This document shows positions 36,201 through 43,927 of a stretch of DNA of 64,000 nucleotides, piece by piece. The stretch's first letter is position 1; the number at the start of each line of letters is the position of its first letter. The stretch lies in the NCBI GenBank assembly GCA_009746045.1, contig RPFO01000648.1, positions 402,734-466,733 on the forward strand, written 5' to 3'. Source of the DNA: Mesostigma viride (lineage: Eukaryota > Streptophyta > Mesostigmatophyceae > Mesostigmatales > Mesostigmataceae). A program made the translations under genes and the position numbers. Under the pieces are notes generated by a model. It saw only the letters and a program-made list of their open reading frames with translations. It made no database searches and was not told the origin of the DNA.

Positions 36201-36643
36201 TTATTTGATTTTCGTCTTGGAGTGGGCGATTGCGTGGAAGAAATCGGGAAAAATGTTGGGCCCCTGATTTTAAACAAAGATTGTGGCATTTCGCCGACCA
36301 AGTTCTGGCTCTCACGATGTTTCTATCTCTACACAACTGCATACTGCCAATGTTTTTCTTGCAGGATGCACGACCTGCTCGTACAGCTTCCGGTTCGCCT
36401 CCCACGCGTGCGGCCATGCTCGAGCGATCCGCCTGCACCGTGGCGCCCGCGTCCCCTCTCCGCAAGAGCATGCCCAGGGTGCGCTCCCCTGCATCTGATG
36501 CAGGTGGCACCATGTGCGTGATGTCGTCGCGCAACAACAAGAAAGGTGTCAAGGATGGGCAGGGGCGGGAGGTGTGTGTGATGGGACCAGCCGGGTTCCC
36601 TGTCAGGACGGCGGCATGCCATGGGATTGAGCCTCCCTGCTAA
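24260..36643 (+). CDS. EGF-containing exostosin-like glycosyltransferase (GT47), 13 exons
   Basis: Exons: 24260-25144, 26042-26114, 26985-27137, 28023-28283, 28851-28947, 29621-29712, 30438-30534, 31645-31747, 32882-33091, 34107-34265, 34853-34942, 35463-35684, 36365-36643. All are GT-AG and in phase, giving 906 residues. Residues 8-26 form a hydrophobic signal or anchor. Three EGF-like modules follow: about 37-65 (CPEACTLHGTC...CSCPLGWGGADC), 306-337 and 346-374. The exostosin domain runs from IYVYDLPP (about 428) through YWTERLL, LMVLLDDIG, RPGQDVLIPP and SVFCLG to MGCIPVII (about 694-701). The last 93 codons are low-complexity. Known relatives are Golgi or secreted glycosyltransferases of family GT47; EGF-fused versions are typical of volvocine algae. 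Substrate is unknown. The start was chosen as the first ATG before the signal peptide. Confidence 0.87.
27231..27910. repeat. 37-40 bp minisatellite, about 17 copies
   Basis: The unit combines GGGCTTGGTGTTGTATCGGT and ACGGCCACCTTG with a GTT run of variable length (TGTGGTT, TGTTGTT or TTGTTGTT). It lies in intron 3 of the exostosin-like gene. Length variation in the GTT tract shifts frames; long frames on both strands here are artefacts. Confidence 0.92.
28935..29013. repeat. Duplicated donor of exostosin-like exon 5
   Basis: The exon end ATCCTGGGCTCCAG|GTAAGT (28934-28953) reappears 64 bp downstream as ATCCTGGGCTCCAG|GTGCGC (donor at 29012). Only about 15 bp are shared, so this could also be an older duplication largely eroded. 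Confidence 0.6.
30521..30725. repeat. 28-30 bp array nucleated at the exon 7 donor
   Basis: Starting exactly at the exon 7 end, ACGCAA|GTGAGG, seven units follow. Each carries TTGGCGCGTrTGCAA followed by GTGAGG or GTAAAA, so a potential 5' splice site is repeated about every 29 bp through 30.72 kb. Confidence 0.88.
30950..31048. repeat. 33-bp repeat, three copies
   Basis: Three near-identical copies of a unit containing CAGTCACAGCCCTTAGCCAA and GCTGCATGTTACC, in intron 7 of the exostosin-like gene. Confidence 0.9.
31412..31641. repeat. Short TTGTCGTG and CTTGTTGGTCACTGTA repeats
   Basis: Four 12-bp units (TTGTCGTGTTAC type) at 31412-31460, and several CTTGTTGGTCACTGTA units at about 31530-31641. 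The latter run directly into the acceptor of exon 8. Confidence 0.7.
32755..32876. repeat. TG-rich microsatellite next to an acceptor
   Basis: (TG)n interrupted by CGTCTT, ending five bases before the AG acceptor of exostosin-like exon 9 (exon starts 32882). It takes the place of the usual polypyrimidine tract. Confidence 0.9.
33799..33897 (-). mobile_element. 99-bp 5'-truncated retroelement in an intron
   Basis: Flanked by a 10-bp duplication CCTGCGAGAC (33789-33798 and 33898-33907). The insert starts with a (TTAA)n tail and matches only the last 100 bp of the ORF1-only elements at 41.7 and 45.5 kb (for example AGGGCGCCCTAGCTTCT). Severe 5' truncation, tail and target duplication together indicate target-primed reverse transcription. 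It lies in intron 9 of the exostosin-like gene. Confidence 0.8.
34245..34350. repeat. 27-bp in-frame copies of an exon end plus donor
   Basis: The unit runs from CAGTCGCTGCCCTTTGATGA to the donor GGTAATG (34245-34271). It is repeated at 34272-34298, and in increasingly diverged form at 34299-34325 and 34326 onwards. Copies two and three keep an (A/G)AG|GTA donor. The reading frame stays open through the copies until TGA at 34344. Confidence 0.85.
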
Positions 36644-36933
36644 GACGACACCAGGGTTGATGCCATATTTAAGTGCGATGCAATTATATATTAATTAAGA
36701 ACAGAACCTCCGTGGCGATGCAATATCATGCCATTATTCAGCCATTTTTGTCGGGGGGGGGGGGGGGGTGTCCAGTGCGGAGGACCCTTCGATTGTTGCC
36801 CCAAGTGGAGATGGCAAGCAAGGCTTTTGATGGGGAAATTTTTAGTTCAGATTAATTAATTAGTTCTCACATAACTGCGGCACATGAGCATAAGTCCTCA
36901 GGGAAATGAATATGGGATGGGTTGGATGGATGT
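36644..36933. other. Downstream of the exostosin-like gene; no gene seen
   Basis: Probable 3' UTR and intergenic DNA. It contains two TTAATTAA runs (36691, 36854) and a G14 tract near 36756, the first two resembling retroelement tails without an attached body. Confidence 0.4.
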
Positions 36934-37434
36934 CAAGGAGACAACCAGCGCAGGCCAGAAATCGGGAGAATCCGGACCATGGTAGCTCGAGCCTGCCGTT
37001 ATCTTGTCCGCGTGTTCGAGTCGTTCAGGATGATGAAGATGAATGGTGATGGAAATGTGTATCCTTGTGCATTGAAATTATGGCTGGCTTACGTGTAGAG
37101 CGACTAGATGACCTAGACGGTGGGGCCGGAAACAGCATGCTTGATCAGGGCGTGTGTTTCGAGTCGGATGTAGCTATCAAGGAGACAACCAGCGTAGCTA
37201 TCAAGGAGACAACCAGCGCAGGCCAGAAATCGGGAGAATCCGGACCATGGTAGCTCGAGCCTGCCGTTATCTTGTCCGCGTGTTCGAGTCGTTCAGGATG
37301 ATGAATATGAATGGTGATGGAAATGTGTATCCGTGTGCATTGAAATTATGGCTGGCTTACGTGTAGAGCGACTAGATGACCTAGACGGTGGGGCCGGAAA
37401 CAGCATGCTTGATCAGGGCGTGTGTTTCGAGCTA
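36934..37434. repeat. 268-bp tandem duplication
   Basis: Two near-identical copies (36934-37201 and 37202-37434) beginning CAAGGAGACAACCAGCG and running through GTGATGGAAATGTGTATCC. A short third copy of the first 23 bases sits at the junction. No protein is recognisable. Confidence 0.85.
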
Positions 37435-37680
37435 GGGCGTATGTCTTGCTAGTTCCTAGTTACAGGGTTGCGGGCACCATGGCCCGAATCGCTATGCATG
37501 CATGCGAAACTTAGTCACACGTGGAGGCCCCGCCTACTACTGGGGGGTAGTGGCCTTCATTACTGTCTGCCACCTATCTTTACGCGTCATCTGCCTACTA
37601 GTCCATATTAGAGACAAACCAGGAGGTTCCCTGGTCGTGAGCCCGCCCCGGCGAGGGTAGCACATGTCCATGCCTGGCCT
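37435..37680. other. Stretch with no gene seen
   Basis: Unique-looking DNA between the 268-bp duplication and a retroelement leader fragment; nothing assignable. Confidence 0.35.
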
Positions 37681-37689
37681 GGCTGCTGA

Positions 37690-37775
37690 GCCACGAGCGG
37701 ACATGGCTGATGGCGGTCAGAGCTCAGAACTTTTGCTTCTGAGCCTTATGCAAATTGAGTCGGACTACTTGCATC
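37690..37775 (+). mobile_element. Leader fragment of an ORF1-type retroelement
   Basis: CCACGAGCGGACATGGCTGA through CTACTTGCATCAGAT matches the 5' leader of the element at 44.1 kb (minus strand there). It is cut off by a SINE-like tail at 37786. Confidence 0.6.
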
Positions 37776-37785
37776 AGATTACTAA

Positions 37786-37865
37786 ATTAATTAATTAAAC
37801 TCGTGCTCCTGTTGGGGAGTCACGGAGCACCGGAGTGCTTTTAATCCCTGTATGTGCACCATGAA
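37786..37865 (-). mobile_element. 3' fragment of a SINE-like element
   Basis: A (TTAA)n tail followed by CGTGCTCCTGTTGGGGAGTC and AGTGCTTTTAATCCCTG, the 3' 75 bp of the family defined at 42085-42374. Confidence 0.65.
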
Positions 37866-38262
37866 GCCCGCCCAGCCTGGGCGATATGTCCTCCCCTGGC
37901 GTGCCCCCGGCCGCGCGCGGCAGGGCCGCCACCCGTGGACTTTTCGTGATAGACTCGGCATGGACATGTGCTACACTAGACGTGACGGGCTCACCCCCGG
38001 GCAGCCTCCTGGTTTGTCTGTAATATGGAGGCAGATGGTGCGCAAGGATAGATGGCAAGTAGTGATGAAGGCGACCCCCCCAAGCCTGTGGGGGCTCCGC
38101 GTGTGACCAAGTATGGCATTCATAGCGACTCGGGCCGCGGTGCCCACACCCCTGTAACTAGGATCTAGATAGCTTATACCATCCATTCCATCCCATGTTC
38201 CCCTCCCACTGAGGACTTATGCTCACGTGACGCAGTCACGTGTCTATTAATTAATTAATTAA
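37866..38262 (+). mobile_element. Possible retroelement 3' region ending in hairpin and tail
   Basis: The 3' end carries a perfect 8-bp-stem hairpin (CACGTGAC, loop GCA, GTCACGTG at 38224-38242) followed by (TTAA)n, as in the ORF1-only copies. The body (37866-38220) does not match them clearly. Confidence 0.45.
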
Positions 38263-38920
38263 TGTGCACAACAGGGAAAAAAAAATTATAACATGCCTCC
38301 GTTGGGAGATCATGTAGCACATATTCCTTGCTGGATGGGTGGAGGTGGAGGAAGCCGCGTAATCGAACTAACCTAACTCTAAGCTATCTAGTCTAGAAAA
38401 TCCTAACTACACTACTCAGCAAAACGCCCCTTCCTCTTGGGGGGGGGTGGCTTGCCCACAGGGGCTGGCGTGTGAGCCTGGACAACTTCTGCCACCGCTT
38501 CTTGTTCTGCATGGCAGTCCAAAGAAAGAGAGGGAGTGGATGCGGTGTTCAAACTGAGCTGGGACCACTAGGTCGGCCAGCAACATCTGGATGTAGTTCA
38601 TGGCAGGTTTACCTAGCTTCCTGGGAATGTCCTTGGGGCCAGGCCAGGTCAAGATATATGCCGCCCTGGTTGGCCAAGCCGCTGGGGGCCGGCCAGACCA
38701 AGGGCGGTGTTGACCTGGCTGGTGCGAGCAAGATGTCCTACAAATGCTATCCTACGCTGCCTAATCTCCTCTGAAATAAGGGGCATACCCTGTTACAAAG
38801 ACTCTAATGACCAATGCTTGGAAAACTCTACAATCAGGACCTGTCGGAGCATCCTGTAAACCGTGCCGTCTAGCTTAGCCGCCAGTGTGTCTGTGAGTGT
38901 CCACACCTCGGCGTCATACG

Positions 38921-40225
38921 CCGGGTTGGCAAATACGTGTGCGGGGTATAGTACGCAGACCTAAAATACGCGTATTATACCTGGGGGGTGTAAAATACGT
39001 GGCGGTAAAATACGCGACAGTTTTTGTGGTCCAATTGTCAGTCACCCAATTAGCACGCTCCTTGATGATGGTCATGCAGTTATTGCAACTGAAATTTGGT
39101 GTATATGCTTATTTATTAACATCTTCCATTTATGCCCTGGAATCCTATCTGATTATGATTTGTTAAATGCAGGGGGGAGCAGGCTGCAACGGGAATAGTA
39201 AGGAATCAATTAATTAATTGATTGTAAGGAAAGCCATCCACTATATAATGCATGAGAGGACATAAGACACAACTTCCGAGAAGGAGGGGTGACGTGCCCT
39301 CCTTTGTACTGGATCATGCCGGCCACCATCTGCTTGAAAGAGGCGCTCTCAGCCGCATTGAAGGCAATGCCGTTCTCGATAAAAAATTCGGCAGCCAGCA
39401 GCTGGACACCTTTCTCGTCGACGGGAACCAGCCCTTTGGTGATGCTCAGCTGGCCTTTGCTGGGAACCGACGACAAGTCAGCCGGCGCAGCCCCTCCCAT
39501 CTCCGCCATGGCCCTGTTCAAATTGTGCTGCTTCTTGGCGTCTGACTTCTGCAACTTGTTGTTAGCAATCCTGAGAAACCTGCTCCGGATATTCGGTGGA
39601 ATTTTGTCGCAGGGTAACATCCCTTCCCCTGTGATTCCGGCAAAGTGTGCACGGACTCGGAATACGCTGATTGCCCCCGCCCCGTATGAGAACTTCTTGT
39701 TGCAAAATGAGCAGAACTTATTCGACACAAACTGTGTTTTGTTACTAACAGCATCTGTGACTGCTTCTTTCTTCTCGAGAACCAAATCCCATTCAGGCCC
39801 TTTCTTCTTCATGGCTGCAAATCGAAAATGGCTGCACACTGTCGCACAGTCGCACTGGCCTCGTCGTCGCTATATTGCATTACACCGTCAGTAGCACAGC
39901 TGGCATTTGCTGGCACACTGTTATTATGCGTTATGTACCTAGTCCTAGCTGTCTCCTACCGGCCAAACATTTTGCAAGGCTTGCGCTTTATGAAAAGAAC
40001 TGTACGCATCTACTTCTAGTAGTAAAAATCTCAACTGTGCAGTGAGCGCGCCGCGCCCAGAACCTGGGCACCGCGCCAGTGCCCGCTGCCCGCTGGTACC
40101 CCCGAAAAATTCTAATAAGTCCAAACCGCGTAGTCTGAAGTAAAGTACGCGTATAATACGCGGAGGCCTAAAATATGCTTTATCCTGCATTTTTTCGCAT
40201 CCGTATGGCGTACAGACCAACCCGG
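38921..40225 (-). mobile_element. hAT-superfamily DNA transposon, internally reduced
   Basis: 1305 bp flanked by a perfect 8-bp target-site duplication GTCATACG (38913-38920 and 40226-40233). The termini are inverted: CCGGGTTGG at the left, CCAACCCGG at the right. Subterminal AAAATACGCG-type motifs are repeated near both ends (38959-39020 and about 40135-40180), as expected of transposase-binding sites. It encodes only an N-terminal transposase fragment, so it is probably mobilised in trans. It sits inside the LINE ORF2. Confidence 0.8.
39210..39812 (-). CDS. N-terminal fragment of a hAT transposase
   Basis: 200-codon frame from an ATG. Residues 34-68 form a BED-type zinc finger (C34-x2-C37, H56, C68, with the basic RVRAHF segment). 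Residues 141-180 carry the hAT hallmark stretch AEFFIENGIAFNAAESASFK, followed by a Met-Val...Gly-Gly and a Pro-Pro-Ser-Arg. The catalytic DDE and dimerisation regions that should follow are absent, so the product could bind DNA but not cut it. Repressor-like action is conceivable but is inference. Upstream ATG alternatives are not supported. Confidence 0.7.
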   Translation of the reverse strand: MKKKGPEWDLVLEKKEAVTDAVSNKTQFVSNKFCSFCNKKFSYGAGAISVFRVRAHFAGITGEGMLPCDKIPPNIRSRFLRIANNKLQKSDAKKQHNLNRAMAEMGGAAPADLSSVPSKGQLSITKGLVPVDEKGVQLLAAEFFIENGIAFNAAESASFKQMVAGMIQYKGGHVTPPSRKLCLMSSHALYSGWLSLQSIN

Positions 40226-40800
40226 GTCATACGTAAGAACCGTGAGGACGAGGACCTTGAAGAGCATGCGCTTGCGGTGCTCGCCCACGCCCTTGGAGCG
40301 CCAGTAGGTCGGTTGAGCGAACGGAGCCTGTCCCAGGCCAGGCCGATGCGGATGTCCACATCGTCGGCGGTGTCAGGGAGCATGGTCCCCAACAGTTTGA
40401 CGCGGTCACGGAACGGGACCTCCGTCCCGTCGAGCAGGCGCGGCAGCGGTGGGTGACTGGAGGCCCCAATCACCATCGCCTCAGTTTTGACACTAATCTC
40501 CAACCCCACCGCCCTCACCTCCAAGCCCAGACAGTCCAGCCAGGTCTGAATGTGCTCGGGGCGCGCGATGAGGGTGGTGTCGTCCGCATAAATCAGGTCG
40601 GCCAGGTGGTAGCCAGTGCCAACCCCGCCGCCGGCTCGCGCTCGTTAAGGATGTCCAAGCCGGGCTCAATCAAACCAGCAGTAAAGCGCGCACGTGCCCG
40701 GCGCATGACGTGATCCAGGACAATAATGAACAGATATGGGGACAGGACACAACCTTGCCACACCCCGTGGTGAAGGGGGAATGGTGGGGTGGTGCCTTCC

Positions 40801-41040
40801 GCACTACAGGAAGTGCTTTTAATCCCTGTGTGTGCACAACAGGAAGAAAGGGCAGAGACCCCCTTTCTCCTTCAGTGCCACAGCAGCAGAGGCATATGCC
40901 ACAGCAGCAAGGACACGATAGACGATCCGGCAAGTTCTGTGGGTGCAATAAGACCCATGTGAGCATATCATAACAAGGAGCGTGGGCAAGTAATCTGATC
41001 ATCATAGCCAGGACGTAGCATGGCTGTACAACTAGGGCTA
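40801..41040 (-). mobile_element. SINE-like copy abutting the LINE
   Basis: On the minus strand this matches the family at 42085-42374 (ATCAGATTACTTGCCCACGC, CACATGGGTCTTATTGCACC, CTGTTGTGCACACACAGGGA) but stops at AAAGCACTTCCTG without hairpin or tail, where LINE sequence begins. Confidence 0.6.
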
Positions 41041-42084
41041 TAAGCTAAGGCTATGGCTGGTTGTGTACCGTGCGTTAGCGGTGCATGTGACTAGGTATGG
41101 TGGCACGGCTAGGCAAACATTCTAGGCATGGCTGCCATGGCGGCAGTGACTACCAATTAATAATTACAAGCTAAGGCTGTTCTTGCATCAGATGCGTCTT
41201 TTCAAGACGCATCTGCTAGTATAATCGGTTACGGCTGTAACGCAGTATTTTGCCAGTGCCACCAAAACGCAGCCTCGACAAACAAATCGAGCTGCTGTCG
41301 ACAGCAGCTCGTCCGACATCAATTCCTGCGGACGCCAACCCACTCATCGCGCTGATCCCAGCTCTCCCCCCGGGTCTGCCTCCCTCGACGCAATGCTCGA
41401 TCTACACCAAACTCATCGCCCATTCCAAAGAAAACCCGAACTTCCCATACCAAATGGGATGTCCGCCGCTTCGGCGCCGACCAGCGGGATTTTTGCATCT
41501 TGGAAATCTTTACGTTCGCGAAGGAACAATGTGACGATGTTATCAAGTTCCTGGCCCGCCATGACGAACTTTTTCTGAGCTACTCCTGGCGACAAGGTCA
41601 CCAAGCCCAACTGGGAATGGCTGCATGCGCTTCAAGAACCGGAGGTGTACTTGAAGGCAGTCATCATGTGCAGCTACCTGCGCTGCGACGCCCAGGACTT
41701 AATTAATTAATTAATAATTAATAAGCACGTGACTGCGTCACGTGGTGGGTGCCAATACAGAGCTAGTAAAGGAACCTTCAACCCTATATACACAGCGAGG
41801 AGGGAGGGCGCCCTAGCTTCTCTCACTGCCGCAAGTGGGCAGGCCACAGAGCGCTCTCTCCACAGCATGGTGCATGCCGGGGCGCAACACTGTGGGTGCA
41901 ATACAACCAGTGCAATACCATAGGTAGGCTGACGCATAGCTTATGCTACAAAGGTGAGGTTGGCTCAAGCAAGACGTCGGCTAAGGCGCAAGCTGATGAC
42001 CACAAGGTGCCAGAGCTAATTGAAGGTACTATAACGCTGTGCGCTAATATCATTTCAAGTGCTGTCAAGCCTAAGCTATCCCAT

Positions 42085-42374
42085 TAATTAATTAATTAAT
42101 TGAACACGTGCTCCCGTTGGGGAGTCACGGAGCACCGAAGTGCTTTTGATCCCTGTGTGTGCACAACAGGAGAAAGGGCAGAGACCCCCAGTCTCCTTCA
42201 TGCCTAAGGCATGCCACAGCTGCATTCGGGCACGCTAGCTAAACGGACACGCTAACCGGATCCGGCAATCTGTGGGTGCAATAAGACCCATGTGAGCATG
42301 GCATAACAAGGAGCGTGGGCAAGTAATCTGATCATATTAGCCAGGAGGACGTTAAGCATGATCAAGGACGGAGC
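42085..42374 (-). mobile_element. SINE-like element, 290 bp, with target duplication
   Basis: Flanked by a 12-bp duplication AAGCTATCCCAT (42073-42084 and 42375-42386), with a (TTAA)n tail at its 3' end (42085-42100) preceded by a bulged 8-bp hairpin (42108-42128). No coding capacity. I see no clear tRNA-type A and B boxes. Partial copies lie at 37786, 40801 and 60225. Confidence 0.75.
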
Positions 42375-42424
42375 AAGCTATCCCATAATCGATTGCCCCC
42401 ATCTAGACAACTAGCTTGAGTGCT

Positions 42425-43927
42425 CTATCCCCGGCCGGAGGAGCCCGGGGTGGCTTCCACAGTTTCTTGTTGACATAAAGGTCCCCGCCCCGCCAGTTCA
42501 CTTGGGGCTTCTCGGGGTTGGTCTTGTGGCGGATGTAGTCGATCGGGCCACTGATCGCGGCTTTGCTGCTGCTGGGCTGGCGTCAGGTCGTCGTCAAGCG
42601 ACCAGGAGGTGTTCACCAGCTTCTTGCGGCGAGAGAGGCCGGAACCGAACTCGGGCTGTGATGTCGCTGAAGGTGACGGGACCACTGGAGGGGGCCCAGC
42701 CTTGTCCCGTGGATGGGGCAGGCGGTAGGCGCCCTGCAGCCGTGTCGCACCTGCATGGCAGCTCCATGCACGCCAAGAGTTGTTTCTTCAGCTCGTCGAG
42801 AAGAGAGTCTGGGGTCTCCTCCGGCTGCATGTCGAAGCGCCTGAGGATGACCCGGCAGCGGCGACGGTCGAGGTCAGCGGCCTCACGGCGCGTGTCTTCC
42901 AGCTTAATTCTGGAGCTTGGTGGTGATGGCGGTCGTGTTAGAGGTTGCCTGGCTCTTGAGCAGGTCAGCCCAGGAAGCGCGAGTCGAGCCGGGTCATCGC
43001 CGGCCCTATACCAGCAGGTTGGGCGGCGATGGTGACCGTTCGCTCGGCAATCTCGGGGACCTGCGTGGCCAGGGCGTCTACCTTGGTGGCAACTGTCTCA
43101 AGTTTCACGGTGCCTTCAGGCTGACTCGGCCTTCCACCTGGTTAAGGCGGGTGGTCACAGTGGCTGACTGGCTGTGTCCGGGCTCGGAAACTTTGGTGGC
43201 AATGTGCTCTTGCGTAGCAGCAAACTGAGGCTGGATCTTAAGTGCGACTCTGGCTTCAATGTTGTTGACCTTGGCCGAGAGAGTGTTGAGTGGGCCGTCA
43301 GGCGCGTTCAGGGCGGCGAGCTGCGCTCAGCCATCGGCGCCAGCTGCTCCGCCACTTTAGCTCGGATCCAGAGTCCGTGCTGGGGATCGAGGTGCCGCTC
43401 TGCGAGGATGCTACAGCTGCTGTGGCTGCCCGTCTGGGCTCGTACAGGAGCTAGGCTCCTGAGGCCAGCGTAGCCAATGTGGGTGATGTCCTGGGCATCG
43501 CAGCGCAGGTAGCTGCACATGATGACTGCCTTCAAGTACGCCTCCGGTTCTTGAAGCAGCCATTCCCAGTTGGGCTTGGTGACCTTGTCGCCAGGGGTAG
43601 GCAGAAAAAGTTCGTCATGGCGGGCCCGGAACTTGATAACATCGTCACAATGTTCCTTCGTGAACGTAAATATTTCCAAGATGCAAAAATCCCGCTGGCC
43701 GGCGCCGAAGCGGCGGACATCCCATTTGGTTTGGGAAGTTCGGGTTTTCTTGGGAATGGGCGACGAATTTGGTGTAGAGCATCGAAGGCAGACCTGGGGG
43801 GAGATCGAGCTGGGATCAGCGCGAGAGGGTTGGCGTCCGCAGGAGTTGATGTCGCACGTGCTGCTGTCGACGGGAATGCCGACAGCAGCTCGATGTGTTT
43901 GTCAAGGGCGCTGCGTTTTGGTGGCAT
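42425..43927 (-). pseudogene. Decayed ORF1 of the inserted retroelement
   Basis: The frame opens at ATG 43927 (MPPKRSALDKHIELL), shifts near 43680 into MEIFTFTKEHCDDVIKF and LFLPTPGDKVTKPNWEWLLQ, and shifts again at about 43310. The C-terminal SRRKKLVNTSWSLDDDLTPA block is at 42620-42560, with the stop at 42425. The same segments occur in order in the opposite-strand host copy, which shows they derive from one ORF1. Several frameshifts make it non-functional. Confidence 0.65.

Larger units (their letters stand above)
38277..40800 (-). mobile_element. 5'-truncated LINE with ORF2 remnant, split by a hAT element
   Basis: Minus-strand pieces 40800-40234 and 38912-38277 join across the hAT insertion. 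The first contains the reverse-transcriptase motifs WQGCVLSPYLF and IYADDTTLIA, then LGLEVRAVGLEISVKTEAM. The second continues with YDAEVWTLTDTLAAKLDGT, YRMLRQVL and EEIRQRRIAFVGHLART, the typical LINE C-terminal block. Frameshifts and stops show it is dead. After the stop comes a 130-bp 3' UTR and the CTCCCAACGGAG hairpin core (38297-38308), with a short T/A tail. The 5' part of the LINE, including any endonuclease domain, is missing. Confidence 0.75.
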
